A stretch of DNA of 64,000 nucleotides, from contig KN832566.1 in NCBI GenBank assembly GCA_000827205.1, positions 328,543 to 392,542 of the forward strand, read 5' to 3'. Position numbers and translations under genes: made by a program. Numbering within the stretch: position 1 is the first letter of the stretch; each line of letters begins with the position of its first letter. This document shows, in pieces, positions 22,036 to 31,279 of this stretch. The DNA comes from Plicaturopsis crispa FD-325 SS-3. Taxonomy: Eukaryota > Basidiomycota > Agaricomycetes > Amylocorticiales > Amylocorticiaceae. Below the pieces are notes generated by a model. That model was not told the origin of the DNA and made no database searches. It saw only the letters and a program-made list of their open reading frames with translations.

Positions 22036-22225
22036 CATTGTTTTTGGTTTTGTGCTATCGTCTAGCAGGGACCGTTCGTTTTATCCCCAGTCCTTTTGCG
22101 TGTGTTATCGCGAGTCGGTGATTTCGACATTACAGACAACATGGGTACTACCCAGGGTAGCATATCACAATCGTACAACATGCGTAGCACTTTCTGCGTG
22201 TATACATTCATTGTCAACGCGCCGC

Positions 22226-24284
22226 CTACTCTCCCCGTCCCCGCCCTCTTCCCCGGAACATCCCTCGCCCCGCGTAGCCGATGCGAAAGTGACTGCCGCC
22301 ACCGCGCCCAAACGCAGGCATCAGCGGAATCTGGCCTGGAAGAGGCATCGGATTGTACGCCCCGGGGATGGGCTCCGTGTCGAGCTCAGCGCGTGCGTCA
22401 TCTTTCTCCTGCTCCGCCTCTTCGTCATCCTCGTCGTCCGGCTGTAAAACACTTGTCAGACGCAACTCACACCACGCCGCGTCACACACGCACCTCCAAA
22501 TCAATAACGAGCGCGCCCGTGTGCCAACCCCCCGCCGCAGCGGCAAAGCAAAACGTATCGTGCCTCTTCTTCTCGCCCCAGTCGAACCGCACCTCGCAGG
22601 GCACCTCGACCCTGTCCGGCGTTGCGCGCCTTCTTCCCTGCCGTGCCTGCGCGAGCTGCACGTCGTCCGCGAACCCGCCCGGCGCGCCGATCGCGAGGTC
22701 CACGGGGTCACCGAGTCCGAGCGCGCCGCGCGAGTACGCGCCCCAGGTAAGCAGCGTGCCGGCGGCGGTGAGCGCTCCGAGATGGTAGTCGCCGAGCACG
22801 ACGGCGATGACCGCGCGGTTCTGGAGCGCGGGGACGATTTGAGGCGCGGTGTCGGGGGTGGTAGCGGGCGTGCCGGTGAGCACGACGGAGACGGGCGCGG
22901 TGGAGTAGGCGGTGAAGGTGTTAAAGTTCGCGGAGATGTGCATGATGCGCAGGCCTGTGAGGTCGGCGTCGGCGAACGCGGGCTGGGCGCCTACGCGTGC
23001 GGCTTCGCTGAATTCAGGGAGCTGTGCGGGTGTCAGTAAGGCCCAGATGAGATGGCATTGGCACGCACATATTCCCAACGACCTTGACCGACCGTCGTCT
23101 CGCTCACAAGTTCTCCGTATTTCAGCACATGGCCCTGGTTCGTGAGGCCGATCAGACACTTGTCCATGGCCGCAATCTTGACCAACACGGTCTCGGAGCT
23201 GTCGCCGTGTAATTCAGGCAACGCAGGTAGGCCGGGCAGCGCGCGCGGATCGTGCTCCACTTCCCACTGGTAGCACTCGACAACACCCTCAGCGGTCGCC
23301 TGCGCCTTCTTGTCCCCTTCGTGGTCCATGTCCGTGTTCCGCGCGGTGACGTAGGGCGCGAGCACGCCGCCGAACGGGAACCACACGAGCACCTCGCCGG
23401 AATGCGTGAGCGCGGCAGAAAATGCCCAGCCGCATTCGACCTGGGCGGGGGTGGAGGAGGGGGTCGTGCAGTCGACGAGCGGGGAGCGGAGACGGAAGGG
23501 CCGGCCCCAGGAGAGGAATGTCCAGATGTGCCCCGCGGCGTCGAGCGTCGTAGAGTGCAGCCGGCCGCAGCTGGAACCGAAATGAGCCGACGAGTGCAAT
23601 ACAAAGACATGCACCGCACCTGATGCTGCGCGTCGGCGTCGAGAGCTGGAGACGCAGGGGCTTGGGAGCGGCCTTTCCTGGCTCAGAATAGCCGTCCGAG
23701 CTGAGCGTAAAGTCCGTGCCATTCAGAGTACCTGCGCCGGCCGTGAGCGATTAGAATAAAAGTTATCGCCCTGCACACGCACCCCACACCCAGACATTGC
23801 CTTCAGAATCGAGAGCGTGAAATGACCTGCGACCTATATTCAGCGCGTTATCTGACTGCGGATGACAGGATGTACGCACATTCCGCCTGCGACAAGGCTG
23901 ACAATGCGAGCGCCTGGAATATGCAGCTCCTTGGGGTACGGGACGTCCTGTCCACGCTGTCCGTGGCCAAGACGCCCATGGCTGTTCTCTCTGCGCCGTA
24001 CATCAGCGTCATCCGGGCGTACTAGAGCATACCACTTACCCCCATGTAAACACCTTTGGACGACTCAAGCCCTTGTATATCGCCTTCCAGCCGCTCGTCC
24101 GCGCCGTATCGTTTCCGTTAAAGTTAAAGTCTGCCTGCAGCTTGCGCTTCCAGAACGTCTCGTCGGCGGCAAGCTGAGTGAACGCGCGGTTGGTTGCTGC
24201 GAGACTGAGGAGGTCGCGGATGGGGATTTGCGGTAGGAGGTTGTCGATGAGGACTTCGACGGGAATGTCTGTGATAGTTGGCAT
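22226..24284 (-). CDS. F-box protein with RCC1-type repeats (Saf1-like)
   Basis: The first exon (24284 to about 24036) encodes an N-terminal F-box: ITDIPVEVLIDNLLPQIPIR and LLSLAATNRAFTQLAADETF, ending in a first RCC1-type turn KVFTWG. Later exons continue with RCC1-like blades (AAMDKCLIGLTNQGHVLKYG, LGDYHLGALTAAGTLLTWGA, GGWHTGALVIDLEV). The last exon encodes an acidic stretch and an RGR tail ending at the stop at 22226-22228. This order matches yeast Saf1, a substrate receptor of the SCF ubiquitin ligase; the target here is unknown. It has five or more exons with strongly GC-rich codons. It is not related in sequence to the 507-residue F-box family around it. Confidence 0.85.
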
Positions 24285-24663
24285 AGTGGTCGTTGGTGTT
24301 CAAGTCAAGTTCGCTCGGGAGCTGCTCAGGCTGCGGCGCTCTCAATCCTGACACTGACCGTGGATCATGCGTCATTTCGGAGGCACCGTCCCGGATTGCC
24401 GCCCCGAGGATGTTTGACCTAGGTTAGCGCCTGGTCCGTATTTGCATAAATTCAAGCAGCATGCAAGCTCAGAACGATAGGCAAGCATGGGGGCAAACGA
24501 GATGAATGGTAATAAGACGTTGACACCAAGAACTTGGTATGTTGAATTATGTAGGTTGCTACGTTGGGCTGCCCAAAAAACGACTCGGAATCCAACTCTA
24601 GATCACGTCAGACCGAACAGCGTAGCATGTAGTGTGAACATGCTTTAGTACCGTCTGTACACT
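24285..24663. other. Spacer between the Saf1-like gene and F-box copy 2
   Basis: A 379-bp region holding the promoter of the F-box/RCC1 gene and the 3' end of F-box copy 2. No gene is visible. Confidence 0.5.
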
Positions 24664-26184
24664 TCAGTTCCACTCGACTTGTGGGGCAAAAAGGCGAAAG
24701 TGCGCCGATACGTCGTCGCCCGAACCAAATGCACTGTGATTGCAGTGATCGAACTTCAGCTGGCTGACTCCAGCATTGCGCGCACGCCGGCTGTGCAGGC
24801 AATTGTCCAGCATGAACGTCAGGTCGTCGTTGAGGTCCACATCAGCCAATTGGAGATGGCACAATTTAGGTGCTGGGACGGGGGCGTCAGGAGCGTCGTC
24901 CACGGTGAGGGCCTCGACGAGCCCGTGGCAAGCGTTCCCACCAGCGTGGATGATGCTCAAGCCACCAGAAGTTGCAAGGTATCCGTCCCAGTCTTCCGCA
25001 GAGAGGTCGTTGCCTGCTACGCACAAATGAGATAGGTTGGTGAATTCGAATCGGCCGAGCAAGACGGAGAGGAGTGACGAATACGCCCACTCGGATCGAA
25101 CTTGCAAAATCATCTCGAGGTACTTGTTGGTCCTGAACGATAATGGATAGCGACCGGGTCCCTCATATGAAATGACCGCAACGGTTGATCTACGGCTGAC
25201 GTCGAGTTTGTTCGCAGCACAGACGCTAGTTCCGTTGAATGCCCCAAGCGCCGTGCTCACAGTGGCAATGGGATCGGCGGAACCGACGCTCCAGTCGATT
25301 CGGAACATAGTCGAAGATGGAAAAATGATGTGGCGGAGAAATACACTGGTAGAGATGTCGTCTTCGTGTTGCAGATTCATAAGCTGTGGCAAATTGATAC
25401 GCAGACCGTCTGGTACGGTGTCAAGGCGGTCATCGCGAAGGGCTTTGTCAAGCCTCAGAGACTGCAACCCCGGCGCCTCCTTGACGATACGAAGGAGCTG
25501 GGAGATCGTGAGGCGCGTTTGCGGGTTATGACGGGAGGAGGGTTGCACGACACTGAGAAAGGTCAGACAGGTGGAGAATGGTCTGTCCCAGCGAAACGCG
25601 CAGCCGACCAAGTCGAGTGATTGCAGTCGTGGAGAGCTGTTACAAAAGGACTGGTGCAGCATAAATGGCACATCGTCCTCTTCCACGGGCGGATCGCGAT
25701 GTACGCGTAGGAATTCCAGCCGTGGCGCGGGTCCCCCAATCTTGTCCGTAGCACCGGCTAGGAAAGCTCTGTTGCCCCAAAGAGTGATTCGGTAGGCCCG
25801 CGACGCATGTTGTATTGCAAGATCCGTCGACTCCGTAGGCTGGTCCAACCAACCGTTCAAGTCGAGGCATATAGGCGAGTTTTTTGAGCGCTTCAAGACC
25901 AACTCTGTCCATTCGCGGCGGAGGTGATATGGATTGAGTAGCTGGCTCCACAAAAGGGGGCACTTAAGCGAGATGTAGCGCCAGTGGCTGCACACGCTCG
26001 TCAGTCCCTTCCAGTTTGCCCGCGCGGCGTACACGAATATCTCGGAAAGGAGTTCGGTAGGAAGTCTGTGGATCGGCGCGAGGGCATTCCGTTTCGTCCT
26101 GAGCGCCCGTATGGGGCGTATGGGGCGTAGCAGGGCCTCTATCTCCTCGTCGATCTTTTCACGCGCTGCTTCGACCACGTCCAT
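24664..26184 (-). CDS. F-box-like protein, family copy 2
   Basis: Intronless, 506 residues, colinear over its full length with copies 1, 3 and 4. The N terminus (AAREKIDEEIEALLRPIRPI) carries a small PIR-type duplication compared with copy 1. The F-box core reads IHRLPTELLSEIFVYAARAN and VCSHWRYISLKCPLLWSQL. The LRR-like remainder contains LEFLRVHRD, LQSLDLVGC and LQSLRLDKALRDD. The frame is undamaged and substitutions look protein-like, so the gene appears functional. The start is at the ATG 26182-26184; the frame is open slightly further but without an ATG. It forms a tandem pair with copy 3. Confidence 0.87.
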   Translation of the reverse strand: MDVVEAAREKIDEEIEALLRPIRPIRALRTKRNALAPIHRLPTELLSEIFVYAARANWKGLTSVCSHWRYISLKCPLLWSQLLNPYHLRREWTELVLKRSKNSPICLDLNGWLDQPTESTDLAIQHASRAYRITLWGNRAFLAGATDKIGGPAPRLEFLRVHRDPPVEEDDVPFMLHQSFCNSSPRLQSLDLVGCAFRWDRPFSTCLTFLSVVQPSSRHNPQTRLTISQLLRIVKEAPGLQSLRLDKALRDDRLDTVPDGLRINLPQLMNLQHEDDISTSVFLRHIIFPSSTMFRIDWSVGSADPIATVSTALGAFNGTSVCAANKLDVSRRSTVAVISYEGPGRYPLSFRTNKYLEMILQVRSEWAYSSLLSVLLGRFEFTNLSHLCVAGNDLSAEDWDGYLATSGGLSIIHAGGNACHGLVEALTVDDAPDAPVPAPKLCHLQLADVDLNDDLTFMLDNCLHSRRARNAGVSQLKFDHCNHSAFGSGDDVSAHFRLFAPQVEWN

Positions 26185-26460
26185 GACCTGCACTTGAGAT
26201 AGTATGGCACACTTGCCAATCCCCGAGGCGCGGCAATGACCTATGCGTTGACAACAAGACGTATGGGCGTTCTAGACAGCAATGAGTAATTGATTTGTCG
26301 GCGTACCAGGGAGAAATATTGAGTACTGAGTGGCTGCAGTGCAAACTTGAGTCTTTGTGTTATGTTTGACGGACTCAGACGCGACGACGACTCGGACGAA
26401 AACCACGTTTCCCCATTTGGAATTTTGACCTGATACTTGCCGTCCACTAGACAGACAGTT
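26185..26460 (-). promoter_or_regulatory. Conserved 5' leader of F-box copy 2
   Basis: It has the same arrangement as upstream of copy 1. A TGCAG acceptor-like sequence lies directly before GTC-ATG, a CGTACCAGG block (complement of a donor-like element) lies near 26303, and the conserved element GACCTGATACTTGCCGTCCA is at 26427-26446. Confidence 0.5.
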
Positions 26461-26698
26461 CGACCTCCTCAATTCTGAACATGAGGCTCTCTACATTCTG
26501 AGAAGTCGGCTCACTGATAATATTGACGGCCGGTCTCGCTACTAGTACTATCGGAGCTTTCGCGCAAGTCACGACGAGAAAGTTCAGCGTTTCGCAGAAC
26601 GCGGCTTGGTAGAACGAAGGGAACTGTTTGAGATGGCATTCCTCCGATACGCGTTAGTATCCTCGAGGAAACCAAAGTCTGAGATCTGAAGAGGCGAT

Positions 26699-26999
26699 AC
26701 GAGGCCTTCACTTGCATTGAATATTACCAGGTAGCCATATATGTCGTCGGCTAATAAGAGTATAGCGGCTGATAATTGAGGTGACTTTCGCGCGGCGTTA
26801 CAGCGGTGTCTAGATCTCCGAGGGCGAACAAATGCGTAGACGGTACGAATCCTCGCTACCGTCGTACCGATGCATCTTCTAGTGCGCGTTCGCCACCAGT
26901 GCCGGAAGAGGTAAGGGCTCAAGCCACTAGTCAGCGCACTGGATGATGTTTTCAGCGCTGCGAACCGCGAATGATGTTTCAAAGAACACACTTACTTAG
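26699..26999 (-). pseudogene. Duplicated module B, copy 1 (decayed unknown gene)
   Basis: This roughly 300-bp block resembles 29153-29449; I judge about two thirds of bases to match by eye. On the minus strand one frame of each copy reads as related protein: GYLVIFNASEGLVS here and GYLLVFNASQDLVS there, with many silent or conservative differences. This suggests a former coding sequence. The other parts do not hold a common frame. I do not recognise the family. It lies between F-box copies 2 and 3. Confidence 0.45.
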
Positions 27000-27183
27000 T
27001 AACGGCACCGCCGGGAGACAACCCGGCTATGCTGAGTCCTCAAATTCGCCAATAGGGCCGTTCCAATAGAGGAATGACAGCTGAGTGAATTGAGGTATTG
27101 CTCGCTCGTCCCAAGTCTCTGCTGGTTGAATCCTTGATTAAGTTGAGCACCCCAAGAGTGAAAGCCTCTATACGTGCATGTAG

Positions 27184-28710
27184 TTAGTATCTAGTGTACT
27201 CCTTTGCCTGCTTCCAATCGACTTCGCATCCCATCCGCTCGAAATGCGAAATGACGTGGTCGCTCGTCTGAAATGCCGTGTAATCGCATGCTATGAGCTT
27301 GAGGTGGTCGATCTTGGCATTGCGCGCGCGCCTGCTTTCTAAGCAGTCCTCCAGCATATCCCGGAGGATGTACTCGAGATCCACCTCGGCGAGCTCGAGC
27401 TTGTACAGCCGCGGAGCTGCGACGGTGGCATTCTCCACGGTGAGGGCCTCCACGAGCCCGTAGCAGGCATCCCCGTCCGCCTGGATCACTTCCAGATCGC
27501 CGAGAGCCGCAAGGTGTCCGTCCCAATCATCCGCCGTGATGACGCCGCCAGATACGCACAATCTGAATAGGTGGTCGAATTCTAGCTGGCCGAGTAGGAC
27601 AGGCAGAAGCGACGTCCATTCCCACTCCGAGCGGAAGCGTAGGGCTAGCTTGAGATGCGTTGTGGGGATTGGTAAGATCGGAAACTCGTCGAGGCCTTCA
27701 TACGCCACGATCAGGGAGAATGCCGAGCGCTGAATGACGATTTGGTTTGCAGAACGGACACTGGTTTCTCTGAACGCCGCGAGTGCGGTGCTCAGCCCAC
27801 CACTGGGGTTCGCGGCATCAGCATTCCAGTCTACGGAGAATTTGGTGGAAGACGGGAATAGGATGTGGCGTAGAAATACACCCGTCGAGATATCGTCGCC
27901 GTGCTGCAGCTGTCTGAGGTGCGGTAAGCTGACTCGCAGGCTAGCCGGTATGACATCAAGGGGGTCCTCGCGAAGAGCGTCGACAAGCGTCAGAGACTCC
28001 AATGCCGGTGTCTCCCCGAGGATACGAAGAAGCTGGGAGATCGAGAGCCGCGTATGCGGGGCATCACGGCAAGAGGGTCTCACGACACTGAGAGAAGTGA
28101 GACAGTTGGGCAACGGTCTGTTCCAGCACCACGAGGAATGTTCCAGTTCGAGTAATCGCAATCGTGGAGCGCTGCGACAGAACGCATAGTGCGGAATGAA
28201 GGGAGGCCCATCCTCGCCTCTAACACTGCATCTGTGTATGCGTAGGACTTCCAACAGCGGCGCAGGACCCGTTATCCTGCCCGTGACATCATTTAGGAAA
28301 GTGGTGTCGCCGGAAAGCACGATCCTGCTGGCCCGCGCTGCGTGTTGTAGTGCGAGGTCCGTCGACTCGTTAGACTCACTGAAAGTCCAAATGCTCAAGT
28401 CGAGTTTTATGGGCGAGTTTTTCGAGCGCTTCAGGACCAGCTCTGTCCATTCGGCACAACTATGATACGGGTCAAGCAACTGGTTCCATAGCAGAGGGCA
28501 CTGAAGCGAGACGGAGCGCCAATGGCTGCACACGCTCGTCAGGTCCTTCCAGTTTGCGCGCGCGTGCACGAATATCTCGGACAGGAGTTCAGTTGGAAGT
28601 CTGTGTACCGACGCCAGCGCGTTCCGTTTCGTCCTGAGTGCACGGACGGGGCGTAGTAATAGCTCTATCTCTTCGTCGATCTTTTGGCGCGCCAGTTCGA
28701 CGGTCTCCAT
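27184..28710 (-). CDS. F-box-like protein, family copy 3
   Basis: Intronless, 508 residues, start ATG 28708-28710 (METVELARQKIDEEIELLL). The F-box core is VHRLPTELLSEIFVHARANW and VCSHWRSVSLQCPLLWNQL. The LRR-like body contains LLEVLRIHR, LRLLELEHSSW, ALESLTLVDALREDP and LYKLELAEVDLEY. It is closest by eye to copy 1 in the N terminus and in the LTLVDALREDPLDVIPA region, and to copy 2 in position. The frame is intact. The role is inferred as an SCF substrate receptor. Confidence 0.87.
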   Translation of the reverse strand: METVELARQKIDEEIELLLRPVRALRTKRNALASVHRLPTELLSEIFVHARANWKDLTSVCSHWRSVSLQCPLLWNQLLDPYHSCAEWTELVLKRSKNSPIKLDLSIWTFSESNESTDLALQHAARASRIVLSGDTTFLNDVTGRITGPAPLLEVLRIHRCSVRGEDGPPFIPHYAFCRSAPRLRLLELEHSSWCWNRPLPNCLTSLSVVRPSCRDAPHTRLSISQLLRILGETPALESLTLVDALREDPLDVIPASLRVSLPHLRQLQHGDDISTGVFLRHILFPSSTKFSVDWNADAANPSGGLSTALAAFRETSVRSANQIVIQRSAFSLIVAYEGLDEFPILPIPTTHLKLALRFRSEWEWTSLLPVLLGQLEFDHLFRLCVSGGVITADDWDGHLAALGDLEVIQADGDACYGLVEALTVENATVAAPRLYKLELAEVDLEYILRDMLEDCLESRRARNAKIDHLKLIACDYTAFQTSDHVISHFERMGCEVDWKQAKEYTRY

Positions 28711-28960
28711 GATGTGTGCTTGCAAAAAGTTGAGATATCGCCAGGCGCGTCGGCTGTGACCTGGACGTCAACCCCAGATGCATAGACATTCTAGACATCA
28801 CTGAAAGGGATACTGGGCTTACCAGGAGGCGATATGGAGTGAAGCAGATGCAATAATTGAGTTCTATGGACGGGCGCGACAAGGACGCGACGGCAAAAAC
28901 CAAGTCACGCCAAGTCGCGAAATTGAAATATTGACCTGATACCTGCCGTCTACCACTTAC
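28711..28960 (-). promoter_or_regulatory. Conserved 5' leader of F-box copy 3
   Basis: It shows the same two blocks: GGGCTTACCAGGAGG near 28817 (complement of a CCTGGTAAGCC donor) and GACCTGATACCTGCCGTCTA at 28933-28952. A TTTTTGCAAG acceptor-like sequence precedes the ATG by 8 nt. Confidence 0.5.
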
Positions 28961-29152
28961 AGGTCTGAGAAGTTCGCTCCAAGTAGGTCGTGCAAGTACA
29001 ATCGTCTTCGATTCTATCAAGTACATCCTGTGGAAGGATAACGTTATAATACCCTTCCCTCTGGCCAACATCCATCTTTCAGATAGCCACTCGAAAGCTC
29101 AGATAGTACTAGCAGCGGCCCCGGTCCTCGATATTGGACCGACCTCTTGAAA

Positions 29153-29449
29153 CGAGGTCTTGACTTGCATTGAATACCAACAGATAGCCACGACTGTCGT
29201 CGGCCACCAACAGTAGAGCGGCAGAGCTGAAAGTGCCTTTGGTCGCGGCGTTACTACTAAGATAGCGGTACGGTCTCCGTAGGCGGGGAAATAGATCGAA
29301 GGGCACGAACACCCCCGCCTGTCAAAGCGGTGTCTTCTCGTGCGCCTTCGCCGCCAGTACTGATATGTAAAGGTTTTGAATCACTGGTCGGCGAGAACGT
29401 GTCAGTGCCGCGAACCGTGGACGATGTTTCAATTGGCGCACCTGCTTAG
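29153..29449 (-). pseudogene. Duplicated module B, copy 2 (decayed unknown gene)
   Basis: Partner of 26699-26999, in the same orientation relative to its F-box neighbour, so the duplicated unit was F-box gene plus leader plus this module. The frame SSAALLLVADDSRGYLLVF is the best-kept stretch. The product is not recognised. Confidence 0.45.
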
Positions 29450-31279
29450 GGAAGTATGCCTGGAACCCTACCCGGCTCTCTCGAGTCGCCGCCGGACCCA
29501 TCAATGTCGCTGACGAGAAATGAATATGCACACGAGACTGGGAGCCGAATGGCCCAAGATCCTCACAGCTATCGCGAGTAGAAATTCGAGCATGCATTAT
29601 CTTTGAGACAACGAGACTTCGTCGCAAGCGTTGTGAGCACAAAGTTGGAAAGAGGGTACAAATCGCGCCTTTACGAGTGGTAATCATTGGCCACAGCATA
29701 CATCGGATGATACTCAACGAGCGAAATTGGAAGTCACTGTGCGTCGCCCTCAACAGTAAGACCGGTCCCACCGAGCACGGGATATGCAACCCTCGGTGAA
29801 GCGCGGAGGGTTCGATGGAGAGCAAGGTAGTCAATCGAAGTATGCGTCGGGGGGATAAATCTCATAATCGCGCGGAGTGCCCACGTTCGAAGCGTTCGTG
29901 ACACGCCGACCACTGCGGAATGGAAATTTGAGTGGGCGTGTAGAAGTGAGCGCTCCAATAGAACCTGTCAGGAGGCCAATACCCAGTCGGTCAGCACGAT
30001 GCACGCAGCAGACTCAGAACGTTTTGATGCGGACTCACCACGCATCATTGCCCAGCCGACGCGCAGGCACGGTAGTCCTCGGCGCTCGTGCGTCGTGGCC
30101 CTAATGCTAATGCTATGTGCACCGATAAATTGCGATCGCGCCGGCGGCCCACTGCAGTCATAATGTCGAGCACACGATACTTACCGCCGGCCTAGCGCAA
30201 GCTCAACGACAGCCTTTTGCAAGCTCGTCGCCTCGGGCATCCTCTGGAATCGGACATTGCGTACGATTGGCTTGCGGTAGATACTTTTGCTCGACAAGCA
30301 GCATATTTTCGAGAAATCGAGGACACGGCGAGTGTCAAGCCAGCGTTGAAAGGTCCGCCGTTGGACTGGAACATGGAGAGAAAGAGGATGGTTGTTTGTT
30401 GGACGCGAGAGAGGCGTGGACGACAAACGAACTGAGCGGCTCGGTTGATCGACGCACGAATCAACATCACATCTATTCACCGGCGGCAAAGGCACGTGGG
30501 CAATCGGATAAGGGAATATTGCGCGCATGTCGGTCCGGCAATCTCGGTTCGGGACGATCGGTTGATTGTGTTTCGACGCATCTGTGGAGAAGGGTCGGGT
30601 GTCTTTTTTGTCGACGCGTTTTTACAGGTTTTTTACTTGGTATTTTGTTATCGAGACTTGAGGCGTACGCTGTACAGGACGGCGGCGGCGCACAGTGGGC
30701 ACGATAACGCGGGTACACGTTGAAGTACGGCGCTAGAACTGCGACCTGCGCCTCGAATCCGTCAGAGTCTCGCTATCGACACCCTCAAACACGTTCCACG
30801 ACCACGACTCCTGTTCAACGAATTTTCCATATCGAAAGTCTCGAAGATTTGGCCCTTCCGGCGGCAGCGCGCCTCGACGCAAGTAAATGAAAAGACATGA
30901 CACGCGATGAGCAGAAGACGAAAATAAAATCAAAGCGGACGGCACAAGCGGAGCTCGCTCACGGGGTTACATACACGATCTCAGATGGGGGCAAGGCGAA
31001 GAGAAGGCGCAGTGGCAAGGAAGGCGAGAAAAGAAGGCGAAGGGAAAGAACGATCATGGCAGCGTCAGATTCACGAAGCACGTCCGCCACCTTCCAGTCC
31101 GAGACGTCTCGAGCTTTCTTTTCTTTTTCTTTTCTTTCTTGCGTTTTGTTTCGTTTCGTTCATGTTCGCTGGTGTCGTCGGTGGTGAGTCGCACAAGTGG
31201 AATGCTCAATTCCTTATCCTTCCCTTTTTCCTCGCCCTTTTCCCCCTCGCAAACATTCCACTCCTCCGCCCACCGTTCC
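29450..31279. other. Long non-coding stretch before the Con7-like gene
   Basis: No firm gene is visible. On the minus strand near 30050-29830, a short exon (ATGATGCGTG), a GTGAGT donor and a CTGACAG acceptor could join to give MMRGSIGALTSTRPLKFPFR and about 28 further residues. This looks like a remnant and has no family match I know. From about 30.9 to 31.28 kb the sequence becomes purine-rich and then strongly pyrimidine-rich (TTTTCTTTTTCTTTTCTTTC near 31125), which suits the promoter and 5'UTR of the next gene. Confidence 0.4.

Larger units (their letters stand above)
21555..22056. repeat. Large inverted repeat carrying the two tRNA-Pro genes
   Basis: The left arm is about 21555-21693 and the right arm about 21914-22056. 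Each arm contains the tRNA, about 30 bp of identical 5' flank (GGAATGCATGCTGCGGTGGT on one arm, its complement on the other) and about 20 bp of nearly identical 3' flank through the terminator. The roughly 220-bp spacer contains a perfect hairpin at 21780-21810: TTTTTGCCGCGCCAC, one T, then the exact complement. The spacer sides flanking this hairpin are also weakly complementary, so the whole 500 bp may be one decayed palindrome. Confidence 0.9.

Noticed and set aside
22353-23039. Long open frames on the plus strand at 22.1-23.6 kb
   Set aside because: They lie antisense to the F-box/RCC1 gene, whose frame gives clear blades; composition is Arg/Gly-rich as expected for a shadow frame.
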